Shown here one piece after another: positions 1 to 6,485 of a DNA stretch of 8,468 nucleotides (its first letter is position 1; each line of letters begins with the position of its first letter). The notes under the pieces were generated by a model, which was given only the letters and a program-made list of their open reading frames with translations, was not told where the DNA came from and made no database searches. Position numbers and translations under genes: made by a program. The stretch comes from TMP-24 sp964600685 (lineage in GTDB: Bacteria; Pseudomonadota; Alphaproteobacteria; Rhodobacterales; Rhodobacteraceae), in the NCBI GenBank assembly GCA_964600685.1, contig CAZRKU010000119.1, forward strand, positions 1 through 8,468, written 5' to 3'.

Positions 1-63
1 GATCTCCTGGATCGGCCGCTTCGCTGCCGCCCGCGCTATCTCTATGTCCGTCTTGTGTGCCAT
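1..63 (-). CDS. fhs: Formate-tetrahydrofolate ligase, N-terminal fragment (runs off left edge)
   Basis: Fhs ligates formate to tetrahydrofolate using ATP, giving 10-formyl-THF in the cytosol. Only the first 21 codons lie in the window. They read MAHKTDIEIARAA followed by KRPIQEI, which matches the conserved Fhs N-terminus (typically a short M-x-x-K-S/T-D-I-E-I-A-x-A-A stretch followed by P-I-x-E-I). The start is supported by a strong GGAGGG ribosome binding site 8 nt upstream on the minus strand. The gene lies 127 nt downstream of dmmC on the same strand, and a folate C1 enzyme is a sensible partner for an operon releasing formaldehyde from dimethylamine. The identification rests on a short peptide, but the motif is distinctive. 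The family is normally about 550 residues, so nearly all of the gene is outside the window. Confidence 0.8.
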   Translation of the reverse strand, partial: MAHKTDIEIARAAAKRPIQEI

Positions 64-141
64 CGGCAGAACCCTCCGTCGCCGTGTGTTCCCTGTTGCC
101 GACCCCTCTGTTCCCCCGGGGGCGGGTTCGCATTTTTATTC

Positions 142-172
142 ACTGTATTAAACAGTTTTTCTTTTAAGTCAA
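142..172 (-). promoter_or_regulatory. Possible fhs promoter with a small palindrome
   Basis: On the minus strand this AT-rich island in the dmmC-fhs gap holds a TTGACT -35-like box (167-172). Further on are TTTAAT (147-152, spacing 14, short) and TACAGT (142-147, spacing 19, long) as -10 candidates. The -10 area coincides with an inverted repeat, ACTGT-N5-ACAGT (142-156), which could be an operator. No candidate pair has ideal spacing, so this is a tentative call. It would let fhs be expressed apart from the dmm genes. Confidence 0.3.
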
Positions 173-183
173 ATCCGGAATGA

Positions 184-204
184 GGCCGGATCACTCATCC
201 GGCC
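184..204 (-). terminator. Hairpin at the 3' end of dmmC (possible attenuator or weak terminator)
   Basis: A perfect 8-bp stem, GGCCGGAT / ATCCGGCC, with a 5-nt loop overlaps the last codons and the TGA stop of dmmC. On the minus strand it is followed by TCATTCCGG and then ATTTGAC, not by a real T-tract. It is therefore more likely a 3' stabilising or partial-termination structure than a strong intrinsic terminator. It marks the boundary between the dmm genes and fhs. Confidence 0.4.
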
Positions 205-1234
205 ACCAGCCGGGACTGGTCGGCGCGCCATCGTCGAACTGCGACAGATACTGGACCATCAGGTCGCGGTTGCGGATGAAGCCCTTGTAGGTGGCCAGAT
301 CAGGATGCAGGTCGCGGATCACCCGGTGCAGGCGGCGGCCCCATTTCGGCACCGTCACCAACTCCTCGAACCGGATCAGATAGGCCCGGATCGGGAAGGC
401 GATGGCGTTCGACCGCGGCAGCCGGTGCAGCGTCTGCAGCTCGACGCGCAGATGCTGGCGGCGGCCGATCGTGTCCGGGGTCATCGTGGTCTTTGACGGC
501 CCCCATTTGGGATAATTCTCCGGGCTGGTGTCGAGCAGCGGATCGACCGTCATCGTCCAGTTGAAGCGGCGCACCGGCGCGCCGAGCTGCAGCTTCAGCA
601 GGAACTTCAGTGCCCGCTCGAACACCCCCATCTGATGGGCGAGCGGCACCGGCGCGTGCCATTCGTTGAATGACATGCCCACGTCGAAATCCAGGGACCA
701 GTCGGCCTGGGTCGTGACCATGCCGGCGTCGATCCAGAGCGTATTGTCGCGCTCGTCCTGAAGGGTGAAGTCACCCTGGGTCTGACGGGTGATATATTCC
801 AAGGGCCCATAGGGCAGTGTCGATTCATCCAGGAAGGTGAAGGTCTGTTCGATCTCCATCGGCCGGTTGATCCAGGTCCAGCGGTTGCCGGTCTTGTGCA
901 GTTCGAACCAGTGCGGATAGTCCCGTGCCTTGGCCTCCATGATCAGTTCGAGAAGATCCCAGCCCGCCAGCGTCATGTGCGGCAGCGACTGGCAGCGCAG
1001 CGGATCTTCCTTCAGCACCAGGGCGCGGTCGCGCATTTCCGACAGGTAGTGTTCGTCCACGTCGAACATATGTTCGAAAACCGAACCCTTCGGCCCCGGC
1101 ACATGCGGCTCCATGTTCACCGAATACATGTAGCTGTCTTCCGGAAAGGGAAAGGGAAAGCGCCGGATCGCCTTCGGCGAATTGCGGAAGGTATAGTCGT
1201 CGCGGAAGGTTTCCGTGTTGAACTCGAGTCCCAT
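191..1234 (-). CDS. dmmC: Dimethylamine monooxygenase heme subunit (DUF3445, heme-dependent oxidative N-demethylase alpha-type)
   Basis: This 347-residue protein resembles the DUF3445 / heme-dependent oxidative N-demethylase family, the catalytic heme (PAS-like fold) subunit that oxidatively removes a methyl group from dimethylamine to give methylamine and formaldehyde. Family-like stretches include RRFPFPFPEDSYMYSVN (about 24-40), the GSVFEHMFDVDEHYL region (about 50-64) and FPIRAYLIRFEEL in the C-terminal third. There is no signal peptide, so it is probably cytosolic. The heme ligand cannot be assigned by eye. The start is fixed by AGGGGA, which overlaps the dmmB TAG stop and lies 6 nt before the ATG; the gap to dmmB is 9 nt, indicating one transcript. 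The letter follows the D-A-B-C gene order described for Ruegeria. In the heme N-demethylase nomenclature this would be the alpha subunit. Confidence 0.85.
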   Translation of the reverse strand: MGLEFNTETFRDDYTFRNSPKAIRRFPFPFPEDSYMYSVNMEPHVPGPKGSVFEHMFDVDEHYLSEMRDRALVLKEDPLRCQSLPHMTLAGWDLLELIMEAKARDYPHWFELHKTGNRWTWINRPMEIEQTFTFLDESTLPYGPLEYITRQTQGDFTLQDERDNTLWIDAGMVTTQADWSLDFDVGMSFNEWHAPVPLAHQMGVFERALKFLLKLQLGAPVRRFNWTMTVDPLLDTSPENYPKWGPSKTTMTPDTIGRRQHLRVELQTLHRLPRSNAIAFPIRAYLIRFEELVTVPKWGRRLHRVIRDLHPDLATYKGFIRNRDLMVQYLSQFDDGAPTSPGWWPDE

Positions 1235-1243
1235 TCTTGTCCC

Positions 1244-2209
1244 CTATCGGTCCAGAACCAGCTTTTGCCCGTGAAACCGGGAAACGCAGGGCATGATCTT
1301 TCCATTCGACGCCTTCTGCTCCGGCGTCAGCCAATGGTCGTTGTGCTCCAGATGCCCGTCGCAGCACAGCACGTCGGTTTCGCATTGCCCGCAGGCCCCG
1401 CCGCGGCACAGATAGGGCGCGTCGACCCCGGCCTTTTCGACCGCTTCCAGCAATGACTGGTTGCCTTCGACGGTGATCGTCAAACCCGAGGTGGCCAGCT
1501 CGACGACAAACGGCTTGCCGACCGGCGGTGCGAGGAACTCCTCGGAATGGACCGCGCCTTCTGGCCAGCCCATGGCTTTCGCGGTCGACAGAACCCAGTT
1601 CAGCATCGGCTTCGGCCCGCAGGCGTAAAGATGCGTGCCGAACGGCTGTCCGGCGAGCAACGTCTTGAGGTCGAGTGTCTGGCCCTGATCATCGAGGTAA
1701 AGGTGAACGCGATCGCCATAGCGGGCCACGAGATCATCCATATAGGCGCCAAGCGATTTCGTCCGCGCCGCGTAATGCAGTTCGAACCGCTCGCCCCGTC
1801 CGGCAAGCTGGGCCATCTGGGTGATGAAGGGCGTGATGCCGATGCCGCCCGCGATCATCAGATGCTTGCGCCCCCTGAGGTCGAGCGGGAAGAGATTCAC
1901 CGGATGGCCGATCTGCATCTGCATTCCCGGCGTCACATGGCGGTGCATGTAAAGCGAACCGCCCCGCCCCTGATCGTCGCGCCGGACCGAGATCATGTAA
2001 CTGGTCGGATCGGCAGGGTCCGACATCAGCGAATAGGGATTGAGCCGCCGCGTGCCGTGGTCGTCCATGTCGACCACGATGTGCGAGCCGCCCGAAAAGG
2101 TCGGCAGAACCCCGCCGCCGGTCCGCACGAAGCGGAAGCGTTTGATCAGGTCGTTCACCTCGACCACTTCGGCGACGGTAACGGCAATTTTCGGGGCGCC
2201 GACGCTCAT
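1244..2209 (-). CDS. dmmB: Dimethylamine monooxygenase reductase subunit (FMN and 2Fe-2S, phthalate dioxygenase reductase-like)
   Basis: This 321-residue flavin/iron-sulfur reductase should pass electrons from NAD(P)H through flavin and a 2Fe-2S cluster to the heme subunit DmmC. The N-terminal flavin-binding barrel carries a LNPYSL motif (about 56-61). The nucleotide-binding domain shows GGIGITP (121-127) and CGPKPM (197-202). The C-terminal plant-type ferredoxin domain has the four cluster cysteines C268, C273, C276 and C308 (CX4CX2C, then the last about 31 residues on). The order FMN-NAD-ferredoxin and the length match phthalate dioxygenase reductase/VanB-type enzymes. The ATG start overlaps the dmmA stop by 4 bp (ATGA) and has GGAGAGG upstream inside dmmA, so translation is probably coupled. 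In isolation it would be called a generic PDR/VanB oxidoreductase; the neighbours make the assignment specific. Confidence 0.88.
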   Translation of the reverse strand: MSVGAPKIAVTVAEVVEVNDLIKRFRFVRTGGGVLPTFSGGSHIVVDMDDHGTRRLNPYSLMSDPADPTSYMISVRRDDQGRGGSLYMHRHVTPGMQMQIGHPVNLFPLDLRGRKHLMIAGGIGITPFITQMAQLAGRGERFELHYAARTKSLGAYMDDLVARYGDRVHLYLDDQGQTLDLKTLLAGQPFGTHLYACGPKPMLNWVLSTAKAMGWPEGAVHSEEFLAPPVGKPFVVELATSGLTITVEGNQSLLEAVEKAGVDAPYLCRGGACGQCETDVLCCDGHLEHNDHWLTPEQKASNGKIMPCVSRFHGQKLVLDR

Positions 2210-2823
2210 TTGAACCTCTCCACCGCGGGGGGCACCTGGCCGGGATCCTCGGCGTCGATGTTCACGCCCTGGAAGGCCGCATGCCGGCGGGAATAGTGGT
2301 CACGCACGAACAAGTTAAGTCCGCAGTGGCTGCATTTGAAGGGGTCGGTGCGCACGTTTTCGGTGATGCCCTTGCAATGCACGCACTGGACCCGCCGCAC
2401 CGTCGAGCCGCGAAACTCGGTCTGAACCGCACCGTGTGGCAAGCCCGCCTCCATCGCGTCGCGCTGCGCCTGGCCGATCAGGCCTTCGGTCCCGGTCAGG
2501 TAGATCTGCAGGCCCATGTGGGCGTCGGCGAATATCCGCTTCAGGCGCGGCTGGGCGGTCGCGTAGGCGTTGCAGCGAAAGAAGATGTCGGCCCCAAGGG
2601 CTTGCAGCCGCTCGGTCATGTCGGTGCCGTTCGGGCCGGGCATGTAGATGATATGGGTGCGCGCCAGCAGTTCTGGCGCGCCGGCTCCAGCCCGCGCCAC
2701 CAGTTCAAGGATCGCCTCGGCCCCTTCGCCGTCGGCGACCATCAGATGTCCCGATCCCTCACGCGGGGCGAGCTTGCCGTAGCGCGGGCGGCTGGGGATC
2801 GTGCCTTCGATAACGATGCTCAT
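2206..2823 (-). CDS. dmmA: Dimethylamine monooxygenase subunit DmmA family, zinc-ribbon protein
   Basis: This 205-residue protein is the small accessory subunit of the dimethylamine monooxygenase complex, recognised mainly by its place between DmmD and the reductase and by its C-terminal zinc ribbon. The ribbon is formed by C147-x2-C150 and C164-x2-C167, with GLNLFVRDHYSRR following. The N-terminal two thirds has an alpha/beta look, with HIIYMPG and IYLTGTEGL as predicted strands, and may be a small nucleotide- or partner-binding fold; its chemistry is not clear from sequence. The ATG at 2823 has only a weak AAGAAG-type ribosome site. It follows dmmD by 57 nt, a gap filled by a GC-rich hairpin, and overlaps dmmB by 4 bp. 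The subunit letter is taken from the D-A-B-C order in marine Rhodobacteraceae and is less certain than the family call. Confidence 0.78.
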   Translation of the reverse strand: MSIVIEGTIPSRPRYGKLAPREGSGHLMVADGEGAEAILELVARAGAGAPELLARTHIIYMPGPNGTDMTERLQALGADIFFRCNAYATAQPRLKRIFADAHMGLQIYLTGTEGLIGQAQRDAMEAGLPHGAVQTEFRGSTVRRVQCVHCKGITENVRTDPFKCSHCGLNLFVRDHYSRRHAAFQGVNIDAEDPGQVPPAVERFK

Positions 2824-2848
2824 CCTGGTCTTCTTTGCCGGAAGTGAT

Positions 2849-2873
2849 GCGCGCCGGGCCTGCCCCGGCGCGC
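2849..2873 (-). other. Perfect GC-rich hairpin between dmmD and dmmA
   Basis: A 10-bp perfect stem (GCGCGCCGGG / CCCGGCGCGC) with a 5-nt loop fills much of the 57-nt gap after dmmD. On the coding strand it is followed by mixed sequence with no T-run, so it does not look like an intrinsic terminator. Structures of this kind often act as 3'-end stabilisers or processing points that set different levels of the genes on each side. Here it could raise DmmD relative to DmmABC or the reverse. Confidence 0.55.
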
Positions 2874-2880
2874 CTGACGT

Positions 2881-4020
2881 TCAGTCCTTGGCGGTGCGAC
2901 GCTTCTTGTCGGGATCGAAGAACGGCATCGAATGGGTGGTCGCGGCGATCTCGCCATGGGTGGCGCAGTTCACCGTCAGCCTGGTGCCATCGTTGGCGCA
3001 GTCGACCGGCAGGCGCGCAATCGCGATGGTCCACTTGTTCAGCGGCGAATACATCGCCTGCGTGACCAGCCCGACCTTCTTGCCGCCCTTCATGACCGGC
3101 GCGCCGTTGCCGGGCACGTTCTTGCCCTCAAGCTTCAGACCCCAGATCTTGAACCGTTCCTTGCCCTTCAGCCGGTAATGTTCTTCCGCCCCCCGGAAGC
3201 CGGCCTTGCCGGGCGAGACGGTGAAATCGAGGCCGAGTTCCCAAAGCGTGTCGCCCGGACCCTGATCCTCGAACGGATACATTTCGGAATTGTCGAAAGG
3301 GAAGAACAGAAGATAGCTCTCCGTCCTGAGCATGTCGAGGGTGGTGAAGCGGCAGGGGATGATCCCCATGCCTTTGCCTTCCTCAAGAATGCGGTCCCAG
3401 ATCATCACCGCATCCTGGCCCCGGCAGAAGATTTCGTAGCCGCGCTCGCCGGTATAGCCGGTGCGCGACAGCATGATCGGCTTGCCGAAGAGCGAGGTCT
3501 GCATCTGGTTGAAATAACCCAGTTGCCGGACGCCGGAGATGTGCTTTTCCAGATAGTCGACCGCGAGCGGCCCCTGCAGCGACAGGTCGTGCAGATTGTC
3601 GTCGAACCGGATCGACACATCCCTGCCGGTCGCCGCCATCGTCAGCTGTTCATGCGCCTGACCGGAGCCATGCACCACCATGAAACTGTTCGGCCCCATC
3701 CGGTAGATCACGCAATCGTCGATGAACTTGCCGGCGTCATTCAGCATCGCCGCATAGACCGACCGGCCCGGCATCAGCTTTTCCATGTTCCGCGTCGTGG
3801 CGCGTTCGATCACATGGCTGGCGGCGGGGCCGGTGATATGGACCTTCTTCAGGCCCGACACATCCATCAGTCCGGCCTTGGTGCGGATCGCCATATATTC
3901 GGCGTCGGGGTCGCCCTTGGAATAGGACCAGGCGGTTCCCATCCCGCTCCAGTCCTCAAGGTCCGATCCAAGGGCCCGGTGGCGGTCGACCAGGGTCGAG
4001 AATCTCCAGGAATTGGTCAT
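2881..4020 (-). CDS. dmmD: GcvT-like folate-binding protein of the dimethylamine monooxygenase operon
   Basis: This 379-residue protein belongs to the aminomethyltransferase (GcvT) / folate-dependent demethylase family. In this operon it most likely takes the methyl-derived formaldehyde unit onto tetrahydrofolate, giving methylene-THF, so free formaldehyde does not build up. Visible family features are DVSGLKKVHITGP (about 53-65), the LNDAGKFIDDC stretch (93-103) with the acidic pair D101/D102 expected at the folate site, LQGP (148-151), SRTGYTGERGYEIF (185-198) and the C-terminal barrel domain from about 290. The start at 4020 is chosen over an upstream in-frame codon at 4053 because GGGAG lies 7 nt before it. 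It is the first gene of the operon, behind a region of tandem repeats. A true glycine-cleavage T-protein is less likely, because no gcvH or gcvP is nearby. Confidence 0.82.
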   Translation of the reverse strand: MTNSWRFSTLVDRHRALGSDLEDWSGMGTAWSYSKGDPDAEYMAIRTKAGLMDVSGLKKVHITGPAASHVIERATTRNMEKLMPGRSVYAAMLNDAGKFIDDCVIYRMGPNSFMVVHGSGQAHEQLTMAATGRDVSIRFDDNLHDLSLQGPLAVDYLEKHISGVRQLGYFNQMQTSLFGKPIMLSRTGYTGERGYEIFCRGQDAVMIWDRILEEGKGMGIIPCRFTTLDMLRTESYLLFFPFDNSEMYPFEDQGPGDTLWELGLDFTVSPGKAGFRGAEEHYRLKGKERFKIWGLKLEGKNVPGNGAPVMKGGKKVGLVTQAMYSPLNKWTIAIARLPVDCANDGTRLTVNCATHGEIAATTHSMPFFDPDKKRRTAKD

Positions 4021-4080
4021 TGCAGTCTCCCTGTGCGTTTGTTTGTTGCCCACAGTCTGAGCGGATCGCGTTCAGAAATC

Positions 4081-4148
4081 AATATTCTTGTGCAACATTT
4101 TTTCCTCTCAGAGAAATATTCTTGCCGCGCGAATTGACCTCTCAGACA
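4081..4148 (-). repeat. Two-copy 34-bp direct repeat upstream of dmmD (candidate regulator sites)
   Basis: On the plus strand AATATTCTTG occurs at 4081-4090 and again at 4115-4124, and CCTCTCAGA at 4104-4112 and 4138-4146. Both repeats are exactly 34 bp apart. On the transcribed (minus) strand each unit reads CTGAGAGG, a 16-nt spacer, then CAAGAATATT, while the spacers differ. Conserved blocks at a fixed spacing of about three helical turns, 60-130 bp before the dmmD start, look like tandem binding sites for a regulator of the dmm operon. The regulator is not in the window as far as I can tell. Confidence 0.5.
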
Positions 4149-4175
4149 AAAAGGGCGGCCGAAGCCGCCCTTTTC
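4148..4175 (-). terminator. Intrinsic terminator of the APC permease gene
   Basis: On the minus strand a 7-bp GGGCGGC / GCCGCCC stem, extended by A-T pairs and capped by a TTCG tetraloop, is followed by a run of five T. It lies 17 nt after the stop at 4192, so it should end the permease transcript before the dmmD promoter region. The A-tract on the other side makes it able to work in both directions. It separates the permease from the dmm genes as transcription units. Confidence 0.88.
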
Positions 4176-4191
4176 AACAGCTTGGCCCCGC

Positions 4192-5954
4192 TCACCCCGG
4201 AAGGATGAAGAAGGCGTTGGCGCCCACGACGACGGCCGCCCCGGCCACCAGAGCGAGGTAGGGCAGCATCCCTGCCTTGCGCTCGCCCAGGTCGCCCTCG
4301 GTCAGGCCCAGATCATCGTAGGCCTCTTTCGGGAACTTGCCGCCGTCCTGCAGGTAATGGCGAAACCAGAAAACCGGAATGATGAGGGATGCAAAGACCA
4401 GCCCGGACCACAGCGCGTTCTCATACCCCAGACCTTGGCGCCCGCGCCCAGGAACAGCGCATTGACGAAGGCGAGGATGGTGTTCAGACCGATCAGCCAG
4501 TTCGGTGCCTTCCATGGCCGGTCCATATGCGCCGAATCGATGCGGTGTATCCAGCCGGCATTCAGGTTCAGGAAGTTGAACAGGATGTAGCCCACGTTCG
4601 AGATGGCGAGGACGTAGAAATATCCGCCCACATCGGACGCGAGCGCCAGCAGGATGACGTTGAAGCTGAAGTCGGTCCACATCGCCTTGGATGGGGCACC
4701 ATGGCTGTTCACGTCGCCCAGATACTTGGGCAACCAGCCATCGCGCGAGCCCTGGTAAAGGGTGCGCGACGATCCGGCCATGGCGGTCATGATCGCCAGG
4801 AACAGCGCCGTGATCATCAGGGTCACGAAGATCTGGGTGATCACCGGTCCGCCGCCGATCATGTTGCCCAGCGCCTCGCCCACGCCGGTGCCGTCCACGA
4901 TGCCGGTCGCCAGCATCCCCTCCTGCCCCAGAACGCCCTGGAACGAGAACGGGATCAGGAAGAAGAACACGACACAGAGAAGGCCCGAATAGAAGATCGC
5001 CCGGAACGTATCGGTGCGCGGATCCTTCAGCTCGCGGGTATAGCAGACCGCGGTTTCAAATCCATAGGTCGACCAGGCCGCGATGTAGAGGCCGCCGAGG
5101 AACAGCGTCCAGCCCCCGATGCTCCAATCGCCGTCCACGCCCGAATAGGCCGCCGTGGGCGGAGCCAGATTGGTCACGTTCATCCAGTTGATGGATCCCG
5201 TCAGGATCGGCACCAGACCCACCAGGAAAAGCGGCACCAGCACGATGATCGCCAGCCACTTCTGCGCCGAGGCGGTGGACGCAATCCCGCGTTCCTGGAT
5301 CAACAGGATGATCAGCATCAGGATCACGCCGATGATGAAGGTCGAGTTGAAGTACAGCGTGCCAAGGCCCGGCACGGTGATCGCAAAGGCCTCGAACACC
5401 CGGAAAGCGGGGGTCAGTGCTGCCACGCCGTCGGCCGATGCCACCGCCGTGATCGCATCTGCCGCGCTGGTTCCCGCGTTCGCAGCGATATAGTCGACCA
5501 CGCTCTGGGTTTCCGCCGTATAGCTGGCGATGTTGGCCGCCACCCAGTCCAGCACCGGCTGGCTGTCGGCCAGCGGGATCGGGAAGAGCGCGTTCAGGAT
5601 ATAGCCCGCCGCGATGGCGCAGCCGAGCGACAGGACAGGCGACCAGGCGAACCAGTTGCACCACACCGACAGGGGTGCGATCAGCTTGGAATAGCGCAGC
5701 CAGGCGGTCGCGCCATAGACCGAGGTTCCGCCGGACTTGTTGCCGAACATCCCGGCCATCTCGGCATAGGTGAAGCTTTGCAGAAAACCCATGACCATCG
5801 AGATGATCCACACGAGGAAAGCCAGCTTTCCCGTTGTCCCCGCAATCCCGCCGATGGAGAAGAGGACGAGCGGCGGCACACCGGCCGCGACCCAGAAGGC
5901 CCCTCTCCAGTCCAAAGCGCGGACGAGTTCACCCGAGCCCTTTTCGTTTGACAT
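4192..5954 (-). CDS. APC-superfamily amino acid/amine permease, apparent frameshift near the 3' end
   Basis: This integral membrane transporter of the amino acid-polyamine-organocation type has roughly 12-13 hydrophobic segments. Family features are SIGGIAGTTG in the first helix (about 33-42) and YGFETAVCYTRELKDP in the sixth (about 297-312), placed where APC carriers bind substrate. A long loop (about 121-200) follows the third helix. The start at 5954 has GGAGGG 7 nt upstream; an upstream in-frame GTG at 5969 is not favoured. As given, the frame ends at 4302 after 550 residues, with an unrelated 40-residue tail after KVWG510. The next frame carries on with YENALWSGLVFASLIIPVFW and a last helix near GMLPYLALVAGAAVVVG, ending at 4192 (587 residues if joined). 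One missing G in GGGG explains it. The substrate is unknown; an amine is possible from the neighbours. Confidence 0.82.
4426..4429 (-). other. Likely -1 base site: frameshift point in the permease gene
   Basis: The minus strand reads GTCTGGGGTATGAGAACGCG. A fifth G would give V-W-G-Y-E-N-A and restore a continuous permease frame into two further hydrophobic segments. The homopolymer makes an assembly or sequencing error plausible; a real mutation is the alternative. No canonical -1 slippery heptamer is present here. Confidence 0.7.
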
Positions 5955-5969
5955 TATCGTTCCCTCCAC

Positions 5970-6485
5970 TGTTGTCCGCAGTCAGCGCGACCCGCACCAC
6001 TGCAACCAGCCGACACCGGCGTTGGCCGCCGGGCCTTCCCTTGTCTGCGTCAGCTGGCGCCCGCGCCCCGTCCGACCCTTCATCTGGGGGAGTTCAGGAA
6101 TCTGACCCTTGGCACCCGGTGTTCCCCCAATCCGGATTGCCCAACGTCAAATTGTCGCAGAGTGGCTGTTCTGCCTAGTGATTTTTTGCTTCTAGAGAAT
6201 ATTATTTTCCCAGCAGTCCGATTGCGGCCGCTAACTCTTGGTAATTGAATAATTTTTGCACGAAGAAACAGTAACGGCCACACCAACCGGCATCGGAGCG
6301 ATTCTGTCATTCGGCAACGGACCAGCGGCCCCGGCCGCGACTCGCCCGGCGACCGGCAGCCGGGTTACATCAATGTCGAGGCCGGGTTCATGCCGGCCAG
6401 ACGTTCCAGATTGATGATGATCGACAGCACCCGCCGGTCCTGGCTCCCGTCACCCGGATGCTGGATCGCGAGCCCTGCGTGAAAG
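5970..6485. other. Long non-coding region upstream of the permease
   Basis: No convincing gene is seen here. Positions 6170-6265 are AT-rich against a GC-rich background and include AGAGAATATTATTTTCC (6195-6211), which is where the minus-strand permease promoter is most likely to lie. I could not settle on a -35/-10 pair. A 41-codon minus-strand frame at 6365-6490 begins MTFHAGLAIQHPGD and includes RRVLSIIINLERLAGMNP. It looks somewhat protein-like but has no family I recognise, and it abuts a pseudogene, so it may be another decayed fragment. Other open frames here have poor codon use and no ribosome site. Confidence 0.5.

Noticed and set aside
2932..4137. A 401-codon plus-strand open frame opposite dmmD
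   Set aside because: Its composition is that of a complementary-strand shadow, and dmmD on the other strand has recognisable GcvT motifs.
4021..4147. Riboswitch upstream of dmmD, since GcvT-type genes often have glycine riboswitches
   Set aside because: I see no conserved glycine aptamer core or paired-stem arrangement, and the repeated blocks look like protein-binding sites.
4081..4148. Short CRISPR-like array
   Set aside because: There are only two units, the repeated blocks are 9-10 bp, and no cas genes are present.
4421..4435. Programmed ribosomal frameshift in the permease gene
   Set aside because: A -1 shift would join the frames, but CTGGGGT is not a slippery X-XXY-YYZ heptamer and such a signal is not expected in an APC carrier. 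A base deletion or sequence error is simpler.
4389..5951. A 520-codon plus-strand open frame opposite the permease
   Set aside because: It is antisense to a clear membrane transporter, is full of R, H, Q and D as expected of a shadow frame in GC-rich DNA, and shows no domain or ribosome site.
6080..6310. A 76-codon minus-strand open frame upstream of the permease
   Set aside because: It has no ribosome site, mixed composition with an AT-rich centre, and no recognisable motif; it lies where the permease promoter is expected.
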